Source: an uncultured Litoreibacter sp.
Lineage (GTDB): Bacteria > Pseudomonadota > Alphaproteobacteria > Rhodobacterales > Rhodobacteraceae
Assembly: GCA_947492995.1 (NCBI GenBank)
Contig: CANLOU010000003.1
Span: 558,001-622,000 of the forward strand
DNA: 64,000 nucleotides
Direction: 5' to 3'
Below the pieces are notes generated by a model. It saw nothing but the letters and a program-made list of their open reading frames with translations, ran no database searches and was not told the DNA's origin. The position numbers were made by a program, and so were the translations under genes. Shown here piece after piece: positions 26,203 through 33,903 of this stretch; within the stretch, counting starts at the first letter, position 1, and each line of letters begins with the position of its first letter.

Positions 26203-27444
26203 TCATTCGGCTGCTAGAACTTCGACCTGAAGCTTAGCGAGGTGTCGTGAAACAGCCATCGCAATCGCTCTGCCAAGAGGCACCGGCACCGCGTTACCAA
26301 CTTGCTGATACATCTTCCCAAGGTTGGAGCCCGAAAAGCGAAATGAGTCTGGAAACCCTTGAAGTCGAGCCGCTTCCCGAACCGAAATAGTTCGGTCCTG
26401 CTCTGGATGGACGTACGCTCCCCAATGCGGATCGCATTTGGTAAGCAGTGTGGACGCCATGCCGTTTCTATCCAAACGACCATAGCGTTTCGTGTGATCT
26501 GTCAATCGCGCACGTTTCATTCCAGCAGGTAATAATTCTCTAGGAACATCTCGCCAGTTTCCACCTTCAGGAACGCAAACAATACGATCCAAATTTACTT
26601 TCGTAAGGCCGTGGCAGACATGATTGTATAGCGCTGCTGCACCTTTTCTCGCAAAACGCTGAAACTCAGTTGTTGCACTTGTTCCCTGCCAAACTGCGAC
26701 CTGCGTTCCTCCACCATTTTCTAAAACGGGAAGGTCTCCTATTGCGTTCCCAACAGTAACAATTCGTTTTGTAGCGCCCTCAGGTCGCTTACTTTTCCTT
26801 CGTCCAAGCCCATCCAAGAATTTGGACCAGTGGGTTGGTTTAGGCAACAGCTCGGCGGCATCCCCAACACGGCTGGCAACAATAAACACCCTGCGGCGGG
26901 CCTGAGGCGTTCCATAGAGTTCTGCAGACAACGTTTCATAAGCAACACTGTAACCTTGGTCAGCCAATGAACCAATTATCGCCTTGACCACTTGACCGTT
27001 GTCTATCGAAAGTATGCCCGGTACATTTTCCATAACCAGCGTTTTTGGCAGAAGCTCCCTGACCAGTTCTAAATAATACTCAAAGAGACGGGCGCGGTCG
27101 TCGCTAGCATTTCTCTTGTGATTGTTATGACTGAAAGACTGGCATGGCGGGCCCCCAATTAGGCAGTCTAGCTCTCCGCGGCCCACTGCGCTCAAGCGTA
27201 AAATGTCGTCAGCGCATAATTCAGAGATTGGCCCCTCAACAAACGAGGTCTCGGGAAAATTTAGGCGAAATGTCTCTGAAGCGGCCGAATCCATGTCATT
27301 GGCACAGGCAATGCTCCAGCCCGCCTGGCGAAAGCCAATCGCGAGACCTCCAGCACCCGCAAAAAGGTCAACGCATCGAGGCCCGGCGGCTAAGGGAGAA
27401 GTCCTCTTGTGCAGCGTAATGCCTGACATGCTCAATCTTCTCAT
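26203..27444 (-). CDS. dcm: DNA cytosine-5 methyltransferase
   Basis: A 413-residue C5 methyltransferase with motif I DLFAGAGG (residues 26-33), motif IV GGPPCQSFSHNN with catalytic Cys101, motif VI ENVPG, motif VIII QARRRVFIVAS, and motif X GNAVPVPLG. The target recognition region (about residues 230-310) carries its own sequence, so the target site is unknown. ATG 27429 is an alternative start. It is divergent from the ParB-like/SNF2 pair (139 bp) and could protect host DNA from an activity encoded by its neighbours. Confidence 0.92.
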   Translation of the reverse strand: MRRLSMSGITLHKRTSPLAAGPRCVDLFAGAGGLAIGFRQAGWSIACANDMDSAASETFRLNFPETSFVEGPISELCADDILRLSAVGRGELDCLIGGPPCQSFSHNNHKRNASDDRARLFEYYLELVRELLPKTLVMENVPGILSIDNGQVVKAIIGSLADQGYSVAYETLSAELYGTPQARRRVFIVASRVGDAAELLPKPTHWSKFLDGLGRRKSKRPEGATKRIVTVGNAIGDLPVLENGGGTQVAVWQGTSATTEFQRFARKGAAALYNHVCHGLTKVNLDRIVCVPEGGNWRDVPRELLPAGMKRARLTDHTKRYGRLDRNGMASTLLTKCDPHWGAYVHPEQDRTISVREAARLQGFPDSFRFSGSNLGKMYQQVGNAVPVPLGRAIAMAVSRHLAKLQVEVLAAE

Positions 27445-27524
27445 TTGGTCAACAAATTAGGGCTCAAGCCCGCATGCCTACCATATCTTGGGCTGTCGAG
27501 TTTGAACACTGAAAATAATCGGGC

Positions 27525-27566
27525 TTGCGCGAGCGCCAATTGCTTGCTATAGCTTGCTTGAGCAAG
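27525..27566 (+). promoter_or_regulatory. Promoter and operator-like repeats upstream of the ParB-like gene
   Basis: TTGCGC (27525-27530) and TATAGC (27548-27553) are spaced 17 bp, a plausible sigma-70 promoter. Overlapping its -10 are two direct GCTTGCT units (27542 and 27552, 10-bp period) and the palindrome CTTGCT-TG-AGCAAG (27553-27566), positioned to repress the operon. Confidence 0.45.
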
Positions 27567-27583
27567 TATTGAAAGGAATTACT

Positions 27584-28825
27584 GTGACTGATGGAATTGA
27601 CCCTTTGAGCGAAGAGCCGCGCGTCGTCTACAAGCGGATCGGTAATACAGAATGGCAGATGCGTGAAGCAAACCTGGATGTGCACGATGAGATTTCGCTT
27701 TGGCCGGAGAATCCACGCCTCAAAGCAGTGCTTAATGGCGGGGTACCCGACGAGATTGAACAAGAAGAAAGCTTGAGAGGCTCTCCCGGATATGATGGCC
27801 TTCGCGCATCAATCGAAAAAATTGGTCAAATGGAGCCAATTTATGTCAAAGCAACGTCTACCGGGCAGTACATTACCTTAGAGGGCAATACCCGTGTCGC
27901 GGTGTTCCGTGAGTTAGATCGCAAACATCAGAGCGGCAAGCTCGAGGGTCATTTTCGCCGAATTAGAGCATGGGTAGTTCCTACGGACTTTAGAGAACGT
28001 GATATCCGTATCCTCTTGGCGGGCATTCATGTTGGGGGTCCTGGTGTGCGTGGCTGGGGTCGTTACATCGACGCAGAATTTGTCTACGAAACGGTGACTG
28101 GTGCCACAGGGAAACCGCCTGTCATGAACCAGGCAGAGTTAGCATCAAGCATTGGAAAGTCTGAGTCCTGGGTTACACGGCATAAGACGGCTTACGAATT
28201 TGCAATGAAATTCGTCGAGCATGCGGACGGCGAAGATAACCCTAGAAAATTGGCGGCCGAGAATTACAGCATTCTTGAAGAGATCAGCAAAGCTCGGATA
28301 ATCGGATCCCAATTGCGTGACTACAAAAATCGCTCCAATGACAACCTCCGGGAGGAGGTTTTCGAGATGGTTAGAAACGACGTCTTTAAGGAATACCGTG
28401 ATGCACGGTTTTTAAAAGAATTCCACGATGACGCTGATGCCTGGGATCAGCTGAAATCAGGCGAGAAACACATCGCAAATCAACTTGCCCGCCAAGTTCA
28501 AAGCAAACATAGCAGCCCTAAGGCAAAGATCGCGGATCTCCCAAAGCTGATCAGTCGAACTTTCGAGCGTGGTGAAGACGTGTTTGGTGATGACGATGTG
28601 GCACAGCTTCAGCAGGCAATAGAAATAATTGAGGATCAGGTGCACAAGGACGTTCACCCCTACCGCTTGGCGATCAAAAAAGCCTCACGCACGCTCAACA
28701 AAGCGAGCCGCGCAGATGTGCTTGACCTGTCAGATCACGACCTGAAAGAGTTTCGCGAAGCACATGACTATTTCATCGGCTTGGTAGAAGCGCATCGTTC
28801 CGGAAGTTCAGGCGGCAGAGTATGA
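27584..28825 (+). CDS. ParB/Srx-domain DNA-binding protein coupled to the SNF2 gene
   Basis: A 413-residue protein from GTG 27584 with GAAAGGA upstream. Residues about 72-112 are a ParB/Srx N-terminal domain (LRASIEKIGQMEPIYVKA, then YITLEGNTRVAVFREL). Residues about 185-212 are an HTH (NQAELASSIGKSESWVTRH). A long helical C-terminal part follows. Some ParB/Srx-fold proteins bind CTP or act as nucleases; which applies here is open. The stop overlaps the SNF2 ATG (ATGA). This is not a chromosomal ParB: no ParA partner is present, and the sequence is divergent. Confidence 0.8.
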   Translation: MTDGIDPLSEEPRVVYKRIGNTEWQMREANLDVHDEISLWPENPRLKAVLNGGVPDEIEQEESLRGSPGYDGLRASIEKIGQMEPIYVKATSTGQYITLEGNTRVAVFRELDRKHQSGKLEGHFRRIRAWVVPTDFRERDIRILLAGIHVGGPGVRGWGRYIDAEFVYETVTGATGKPPVMNQAELASSIGKSESWVTRHKTAYEFAMKFVEHADGEDNPRKLAAENYSILEEISKARIIGSQLRDYKNRSNDNLREEVFEMVRNDVFKEYRDARFLKEFHDDADAWDQLKSGEKHIANQLARQVQSKHSSPKAKIADLPKLISRTFERGEDVFGDDDVAQLQQAIEIIEDQVHKDVHPYRLAIKKASRTLNKASRADVLDLSDHDLKEFREAHDYFIGLVEAHRSGSSGGRV

Positions 28826-30255
28826 CCTACACACTGCTTCAGCACCAAGAAGAGGGCGTGGGGTTCCTTACCGGCAAGGCGGCCGGACTCCTCGCTTTTG
28901 AGCAGGGTCTCGGCAAGACGTTAGTGGCTATTGATGCTTTTCGCAGTCTGTTGGACGACGGCACGGCTGACCGCCTATTGGTGGTTTGCCCTAACTCCCT
29001 GAAGCGGAACTGGGTGGCCGAACTGAGAAAGTTCGCGCCTTCTCTATCTACGGATATTGCCGAGGGGTCGCCAAAGAAACGCAGGGAGATATTCAGAGAG
29101 TCCAAGGCAAGAGTGGTCGTCACGAGTTATGAAACCGCGCGGGCTGAAACAACCTCACTGATCGCGTTTTGCCAGAGGCAACGAACTGTTTTGGTCCTCG
29201 ATGAGTCGCATGCGGCCAAAAACTGGCGATCGCAGACTTCTGCTGCGATGCGTACAGTCGCGCCTCACGCAGATCGCCGATGGCTACTATCTGGAACTCC
29301 AGTGACCAATACCGCTACTGATTTGCACACCCAGGTCAATATTCTGGAACCTGGCAAATCTCCGTTGGGGTCGGAGGAAGCCTTCCGTGCTCAATTGGAA
29401 TTCGACCCTTACGCAAAATTTGCCCAAGCGACTTTTGATCGCCTAATTCTTAGACGGACTAAGGAGCAATGTCTGGACCTGCCTGACAAGTCCTACGTGG
29501 ATGTCAGGGTAGAACTGCCCGATTGGCAGCGTCGCGCATATAATCAGATGCGTGACGAGATGATCGCCGAAATACGTGACCTTTCAGGGCAAGAGTACAG
29601 GGCATATGCCGCCACAGCCTTGTCAAAATTGACGCGACTTATTCAGCTTGCCAGCAACCCGGCGTTGATCTTCCCAGAGCTCGACAAACAGCCTGCCAAG
29701 TTTGAAACGCTCGACGGCTTGATAGGAGACATTCTATCGGTACCAGGTCGGAAAGTGATACTATGGTCGAACTACATTCGAACCATTGAAAGTCTCTTGG
29801 CCCGTATTCCAGGCGCAGTTGCTATCTACGGAGCGACCCCGAATGATGCACGTCAGGAAATAGCGCGGCGTTTTCAAGAAGACGAAGATACGCGCGTTCT
29901 GATTGCGAACCCAGCGGCCGCCGGCACTGGCTTCACTTTCACCGCCGCCAGCTTCACAATCTATGAGTCTTTGTCCTGGCGCTACGACCACTATGCGCAA
30001 AGTCAGGACCGCAACCATCGCATCGGGCAGACTGAACCCGTCACCTATATGAGGTTGCTCGCAGCCGACACGATTGAGGAAGCTGTCGTGATTGCGCTGG
30101 AACGCAAATCCGCACTGGCACGTGGATTGCTTGGCGATGAGGGAGCAGACGCATCGGTGGCACAACTGTCACAGGCAGAAATGTGTGAATTGCTTGCTTA
30201 CAATCGCCTTCCTGAAAGTGAAGCAGTTGACCGCTCGACAATGGTACCCTCGTAG
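28822..30255 (+). CDS. SNF2-family helicase/translocase
   Basis: A 477-residue two-RecA-domain SF2 ATPase of the SNF2/RapA type: Walker A FEQGLGKT (Lys32), DESH box (residues 127-130), motif III LSGTP (156-160) and motif VI SQDRNHRIGQT (394-404). It contains essentially only the helicase core, with no nuclease or methyl-binding domain. It is translated from an ATGA overlap with the ParB-like gene, so the two proteins probably act together, for example as a DNA-recognising ATPase with a translocase. Confidence 0.9.
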   Translation: MTYTLLQHQEEGVGFLTGKAAGLLAFEQGLGKTLVAIDAFRSLLDDGTADRLLVVCPNSLKRNWVAELRKFAPSLSTDIAEGSPKKRREIFRESKARVVVTSYETARAETTSLIAFCQRQRTVLVLDESHAAKNWRSQTSAAMRTVAPHADRRWLLSGTPVTNTATDLHTQVNILEPGKSPLGSEEAFRAQLEFDPYAKFAQATFDRLILRRTKEQCLDLPDKSYVDVRVELPDWQRRAYNQMRDEMIAEIRDLSGQEYRAYAATALSKLTRLIQLASNPALIFPELDKQPAKFETLDGLIGDILSVPGRKVILWSNYIRTIESLLARIPGAVAIYGATPNDARQEIARRFQEDEDTRVLIANPAAAGTGFTFTAASFTIYESLSWRYDHYAQSQDRNHRIGQTEPVTYMRLLAADTIEEAVVIALERKSALARGLLGDEGADASVAQLSQAEMCELLAYNRLPESEAVDRSTMVPS

Positions 30256-30378
30256 AACATGTACCACAGGTCACGCCAAGGTAGTAACTGAATAGAGTTT
30301 CTCACATTTAACACTGGACACCAAGCCCCTAACATACACCAGAGGCTGGCAGTAACTATCTCAAATTAAATGATATTT

Positions 30379-30464
30379 TGGTGCGGGCGGTGGGACTCGA
30401 ACCCACACGGGCATACGCCCCTCAGATTTTAAGTCTGGTATGTCTACCATTCCATCACGCCCGC
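30379..30464 (-). tRNA. tRNA-Leu (UAA), intact copy carried by the element
   Basis: A complete 86-nt tRNA-Leu on the minus strand: acceptor GCGGGCG/CGCCCGC, anticodon loop CTTAAAA, long variable arm, TTCGAGT T-loop and an encoded CCA. It differs from the split chromosomal copy in the T-stem, variable arm and base 27, so it is not a simple duplicate. It probably replaces the gene destroyed by the insertion. The outer pair of the anticodon stem is C-A. Confidence 0.93.
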
Positions 30465-30552
30465 AAAGGCTCGTTTGGCCTATATTGGGCCTTGGTTACT
30501 CCTTATCGCCACAAGGCGCTGAAAACAATGCGCTTCTCCGGCAGAAAGCAGG

Positions 30553-30592
30553 GATTTTAAGTCTGCTATGTCTACCATTCCATCACGCCCGC
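30553..30592 (-). pseudogene. 5' half of the split tRNA-Leu, attR side
   Basis: This stretch carries the 5' acceptor strand, D-arm and anticodon 5' strand of tRNA-Leu ending in the core GATTTTAAGTC (30553-30563). It has no tRNA 3' half to its left and cannot be functional alone. It complements 17453-17508. Confidence 0.85.
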
Positions 30593-30643
30593 GATGGTGT
30601 GAGACCGGAATTACCATGCGTGTGCGGATTGGCAAGGGCGCTG

Positions 30644-31204
30644 TCAGAGTTCGGTTTGCGGCGGGCTGTCTTCGACCTCGTCCATCGGTTTTAGCCGAAA
30701 GCGCTCAGCCAGCCACGGGTTGAGCGTGAGCGCGTGGCGCAGAGCGATCTGCCCCTCTGCCTCACGGCCCATGTTCAACAGCGTCAGCGCCTTGCCAGAG
30801 GCCGCGCCGATATGGTCCGGCATGATGTCGAGCGTCTTGTCGAGATCCTTGAGCGCCGCCTCGTACTCCCCGCGCAGGAAGAAGACGAAGGCGCGCTGGT
30901 TATAGCCCTCGGAATAGTGTGGGCAGTAGGCGATGAGCGCGTCGAGGTTTTTCTTCGCCCCAAGAAAGTCGAACGAGGCGCGGCGCGACATGCCGCTATC
31001 AAGCATTTCCTGCGCGGCGGCGTCCGGTGCGGTGGTCCAGATTTCCCAAAGCCTGGTGTTCAGCTCACGCGCCAGCGTCTCATTGCTGGCTTTGCTGACC
31101 TGCTCCATCAGCTGAACCTGCACAGGGCTGCGCTCAGGGACAGGCGGACATTCGGCAAAGGCGAAGCTTGGGACGAGGCAGGCGGAGATCAAGACGGCTT
31201 TCAT
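30644..31204 (-). CDS. Secreted tetratricopeptide repeat protein
   Basis: A 186-residue protein with a signal peptide (about residues 1-17, ending PSFAFA) and TPR-like helices, clearest in EGYNQRAFVFFLRGEYEAALKDLDKTLDIMPDHIGA and ALTLLNMGREAEGQIALRHAL. Such periplasmic TPR proteins are protein-interaction scaffolds; the partner is unknown. ATG 31204 was chosen because it begins the signal peptide. It is the first chromosomal gene to the right of the element. Confidence 0.8.
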   Translation of the reverse strand: MKAVLISACLVPSFAFAECPPVPERSPVQVQLMEQVSKASNETLARELNTRLWEIWTTAPDAAAQEMLDSGMSRRASFDFLGAKKNLDALIAYCPHYSEGYNQRAFVFFLRGEYEAALKDLDKTLDIMPDHIGAASGKALTLLNMGREAEGQIALRHALTLNPWLAERFRLKPMDEVEDSPPQTEL

Positions 31205-31616
31205 GCGCCCATGAAAAAGCGCGACGCTCTGCTGCGTCAAGTCACGTTCCGATTGGGGCGAAGAATTTTCGATCGAAAATTCTTACACCTCCACCCGCTG
31301 CAGCCTTTTGGCTGCGCGGGGGACGGTGTCTCGGTACTGTCGTTAAGAAAGGTGGCGCCACCCTGATTGGCATCATGGGTTTTGCGGTTCCCGCCTGAGT
31401 TTTTATGCCCAGACCGGCCTTGCCTTGTCACCGGTGATCGCAAGGCAGCCCATATGCGAACTGCCGCAAACCCTCTTTGCCTTCTGCGACGCGTGTTAGA
31501 CGTCGCTGGATCCGAAAACGGGTTTACAGGCTCTTTTGTAACGGGTGGTTAACCATGCGTGCGCAGCGCCTAAGATGGGCGCAACGCCTGTAGGTATTTT
31601 TGCGAGGACGAAACAG
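31205..31616. other. Intergenic region with hairpins, no gene seen
   Basis: No coding frame is convincing. The stretch holds a perfect 24-bp palindrome (31261-31284), a hairpin with GCAGCC-TTTT-GGCTGC at its core (about 31301-31316), and the 12-bp palindrome GGTGGCGCCACC (about 31350-31361). It lies between the TPR gene start and the metG 3' end. Confidence 0.5.
31261..31284. repeat. Perfect 24-bp palindrome centred on CGATCG
   Basis: The two 12-nt arms are AAGAATTTTCGA and TCGAAAATTCTT, with no spacer. It resembles in style the four 20-bp palindromes at 63435-63527. Confidence 0.75.
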
Positions 31617-33326
31617 TTAGTCGCGTGTACCTGCAAAGCGTTCAGCCCAGTCCTCGCGATGCTCGTCGGTGATTTTGGCGAACAGAACCTCGGGCACTGT
31701 GAAGTCGTGGCCAGCGGGCAGGGCCGCGAGCGCCGCGTCGAGATCATCGGGCCAACTTGTGTCCAATGTGTTCATTCCAGACAGCATTTTTGCGGCGGCG
31801 TCGGGGATAAAGGGGGCAGACAGCACGGCGTAGACGCGGATGAGGTTGAGCGCCAAACGGATTTGCATGGCGGCCTTTTCGGGGTCGGTTTTGAAGACGG
31901 TCCATGGCGCCTCCGCCTGCAGGTATTCGTTGCCCGCAACCCAGATGCCGCGCAGCTCGTTTGCGGATTTGCGGACCTCCTTGTCGGCCATGTGAGCTTC
32001 ATATGCCCGGATCTTTGTGGTCAGGTCCGCAATCAGCCTGGTCTCAGCGTCGCCATATGCGCCGCCTGCGGGAAGAGCTTCGGAGAATTTCGAGCGGCAG
32101 AATTTGGTGACGCGGGACACGAAATTGCCCAGCACGTCGGCAAGGTCCTTGTTGGCGTCGGTTTGGAACGCCTCCCAGGTGAATTCGGCATCCGAATTTT
32201 CCGGCGCATGGCTGAGCAGCCACCAGCGCCAGTAATCTGCGGGCAGAATGTCGAGGGCCTGATCCTGGAAGATGCCGCGCCCCTGCGACGTGCTGAATTG
32301 CCCGCCATCGTAGTTGAGGTAGTTGAACGACTTGATGTAGTCGACCAGCTTCCACGGCTCATTCGACCCCATGATCGTCGCGGGGAAGCTGAGCGTGTGG
32401 AACGGCACGTTGTCCTTGCCCATGAACTGCACGTATTTCACGTCTTCAGCGCCTTTGTCGGTGCGCCACCAGCGCTGCCAGTCGCCGCCGGTTTTGTCGG
32501 CCCATTCATGGGTGGCGGCAATGTATTCGATGGGGGCGTCGAACCAGACATAGAAGACCTTGCCCTCCATGCCGGGCCACTCCTGTGCCCCGCGTTTGAC
32601 GGGCACGCCCCAATCCAGATCGCGGGTGATGCCGCGGTCCTGCAGTCCGTCGCCGTCATGCAGCCATTTCTTGGCAATTGAGGTGGTCAGCACCGGCCAG
32701 TCGGTCTTGCTGTCGATCCACGCCGACAGCTTGTCCTTCAACTGACTTTGCTTGAGATACAGGTGCTTGGTGTCGCGGACCTCCAGATCGGTGGAGCCGG
32801 AGATGGCGGAGCGGGGCTCGATCAGATCGGTGGGATCAAGCTGCTTGGTGCAGTTTTCACACTGGTCGCCACGGGCCTTGTCGTAGCCGCAATTGGGGCA
32901 GGTGCCTTCGATGTAGCGGTCGGGCAGGAAGCGGCCGTCGGCGTTGGAATAGACCTGGCTTTCCGACACTTCCTCAATCAACCCTTCATCGGCCAAACGC
33001 CCCGCGAAGGCCTGCGTCAGCGCGTGGTTCTGCGGCGAAGACGAGCGGCCGAAATGGTCAAACGACAGCCCAAAGCCCGCCCCGATCTTGGCCTGCACCT
33101 CATGCATTTCGGCGCAGAATTCGGCCACAGGTTTGCCGGCCTTTTTGGCGGCCAGCTCGGCGGGGGTGCCGTGCTCGTCGGTGGCGCAGATGAACATCAC
33201 CTCATGGCCGCGCGCGCGCATGTAGCGGGCATACAAATCCGCTGGCAGCTGGCTGCCCACCAGATTGCCCAGATGCTTGATCCCGTTGATGTAGGGGATC
33301 GCCGAGGTGATGAGGATACGTGCCAT
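31617..33326 (-). CDS. metG: Methionine-tRNA ligase
   Basis: A 569-residue class I synthetase charging tRNA-Met. [22 protein letters not shown] carries the HIGH-type motif (HLGN). A four-cysteine zinc knuckle is seen in [19 protein letters not shown], and the KMSKS-like loop appears as [10 protein letters not shown]. The C-terminal anticodon-binding domain is present; the dimerising tail of longer MetGs is absent. ATG 33326 follows GGAG; upstream codons are not conserved in style. Confidence 0.96.
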   Translation of the reverse strand: MARILITSAIPYINGIKHLGNLVGSQLPADLYARYMRARGHEVMFICATDEHGTPAELAAKKAGKPVAEFCAEMHEVQAKIGAGFGLSFDHFGRSSSPQNHALTQAFAGRLADEGLIEEVSESQVYSNADGRFLPDRYIEGTCPNCGYDKARGDQCENCTKQLDPTDLIEPRSAISGSTDLEVRDTKHLYLKQSQLKDKLSAWIDSKTDWPVLTTSIAKKWLHDGDGLQDRGITRDLDWGVPVKRGAQEWPGMEGKVFYVWFDAPIEYIAATHEWADKTGGDWQRWWRTDKGAEDVKYVQFMGKDNVPFHTLSFPATIMGSNEPWKLVDYIKSFNYLNYDGGQFSTSQGRGIFQDQALDILPADYWRWWLLSHAPENSDAEFTWEAFQTDANKDLADVLGNFVSRVTKFCRSKFSEALPAGGAYGDAETRLIADLTTKIRAYEAHMADKEVRKSANELRGIWVAGNEYLQAEAPWTVFKTDPEKAAMQIRLALNLIRVYAVLSAPFIPDAAAKMLSGMNTLDTSWPDDLDAALAALPAGHDFTVPEVLFAKITDEHREDWAERFAGTRD

Positions 33327-33903
33327 ATGCGCTCCGTTGGTTTCGGCGTTTGATCTAGCGGGTTCCGCGGGCAAGGGCCAGTCCTTCAAAACTGGAGCGA
33401 TTGGTTAAAGAAATTATCAAGAGACGATTTCTGGTGCGACAGTGCCTTGGGAGGGCGAGAACAACGCCAAGATGCGCCGTGCCCGAAAAGGGGTGGCCAA
33501 CCATCAATTGCGTCGAGGCGAGACAGCTGCGTGGCCGGCAGCGCGCTGACAGCGGATGATTTGCTGGGGTAGGTGCTGAACCGCGTGTCGGCCTTCGCTG
33601 TGAAGCGCCGCAAGGCGTCGCTGGGAGGTCGCTCGCCTGCAAAGCCCAAAGCCGTCTTGATCTTGGTAAATGTCCTTTACTTGACGCCTGTATTTCGTGC
33701 AGCATCTTAGGTGTTAAGCCTTTTTTCGGCGAGGAAGACGCTGCGCATCGGCTAAAGCAATGTTAAAGTGTGCTGGGGGGTGCGCTGAGTTTGCGAGCCG
33801 GAGGTCGTCTTCGGCGGGGAGCTTGATATTAATTGATAGCGCTGCTTATTTGGCGCCAGTTGATCCTCCAGACACGGGTTTAAGCAAGTGTTAGGAGAAA
33901 AAC
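33327..33903. other. Intergenic region upstream of the RTX gene, with a relic of an RTX 3' end
   Basis: 577 bp without a credible gene; minus-strand open frames here have no family features. Positions 33544-33562 repeat exactly 19 nt of the RTX gene's 3' end (35438-35456), encoding LTADD followed within a few codons by a stop. The last 20 bp carry AGGAG for the RTX start. Confidence 0.5.

Larger units (their letters stand above)
17498..30563. mobile_element. 13.1-kb integrative element (phage-satellite-like, with defence-like cargo) in tRNA-Leu
   Basis: Direct repeats GATTTTAAGTC at 17498-17508 and 30553-30563 mark the ends, and both lie at the anticodon stem-loop of a split tRNA-Leu. Inside are an integrase next to the left end, a block of minus-strand satellite genes (AlpA-like, prim-pol/helicase, terminase-small-subunit-like, several small unknowns), a lower-GC block with DUF3800, Dcm-type methyltransferase, ParB-like and SNF2 genes, and an intact tRNA-Leu near the right end. 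No capsid, tail, large terminase or conjugation genes are present, so it would need a helper. Confidence 0.85.

Noticed and set aside
30378-30560. Plus-strand open frame over tRNA-Leu
   Set aside because: The peptide VRAVGLEPTRAYAPQ is the well-known false translation of a tRNA-Leu complement.
33355-33705. Minus-strand open frames upstream of the RTX gene
   Set aside because: No motifs, no conserved start and poor composition; treated as intergenic.
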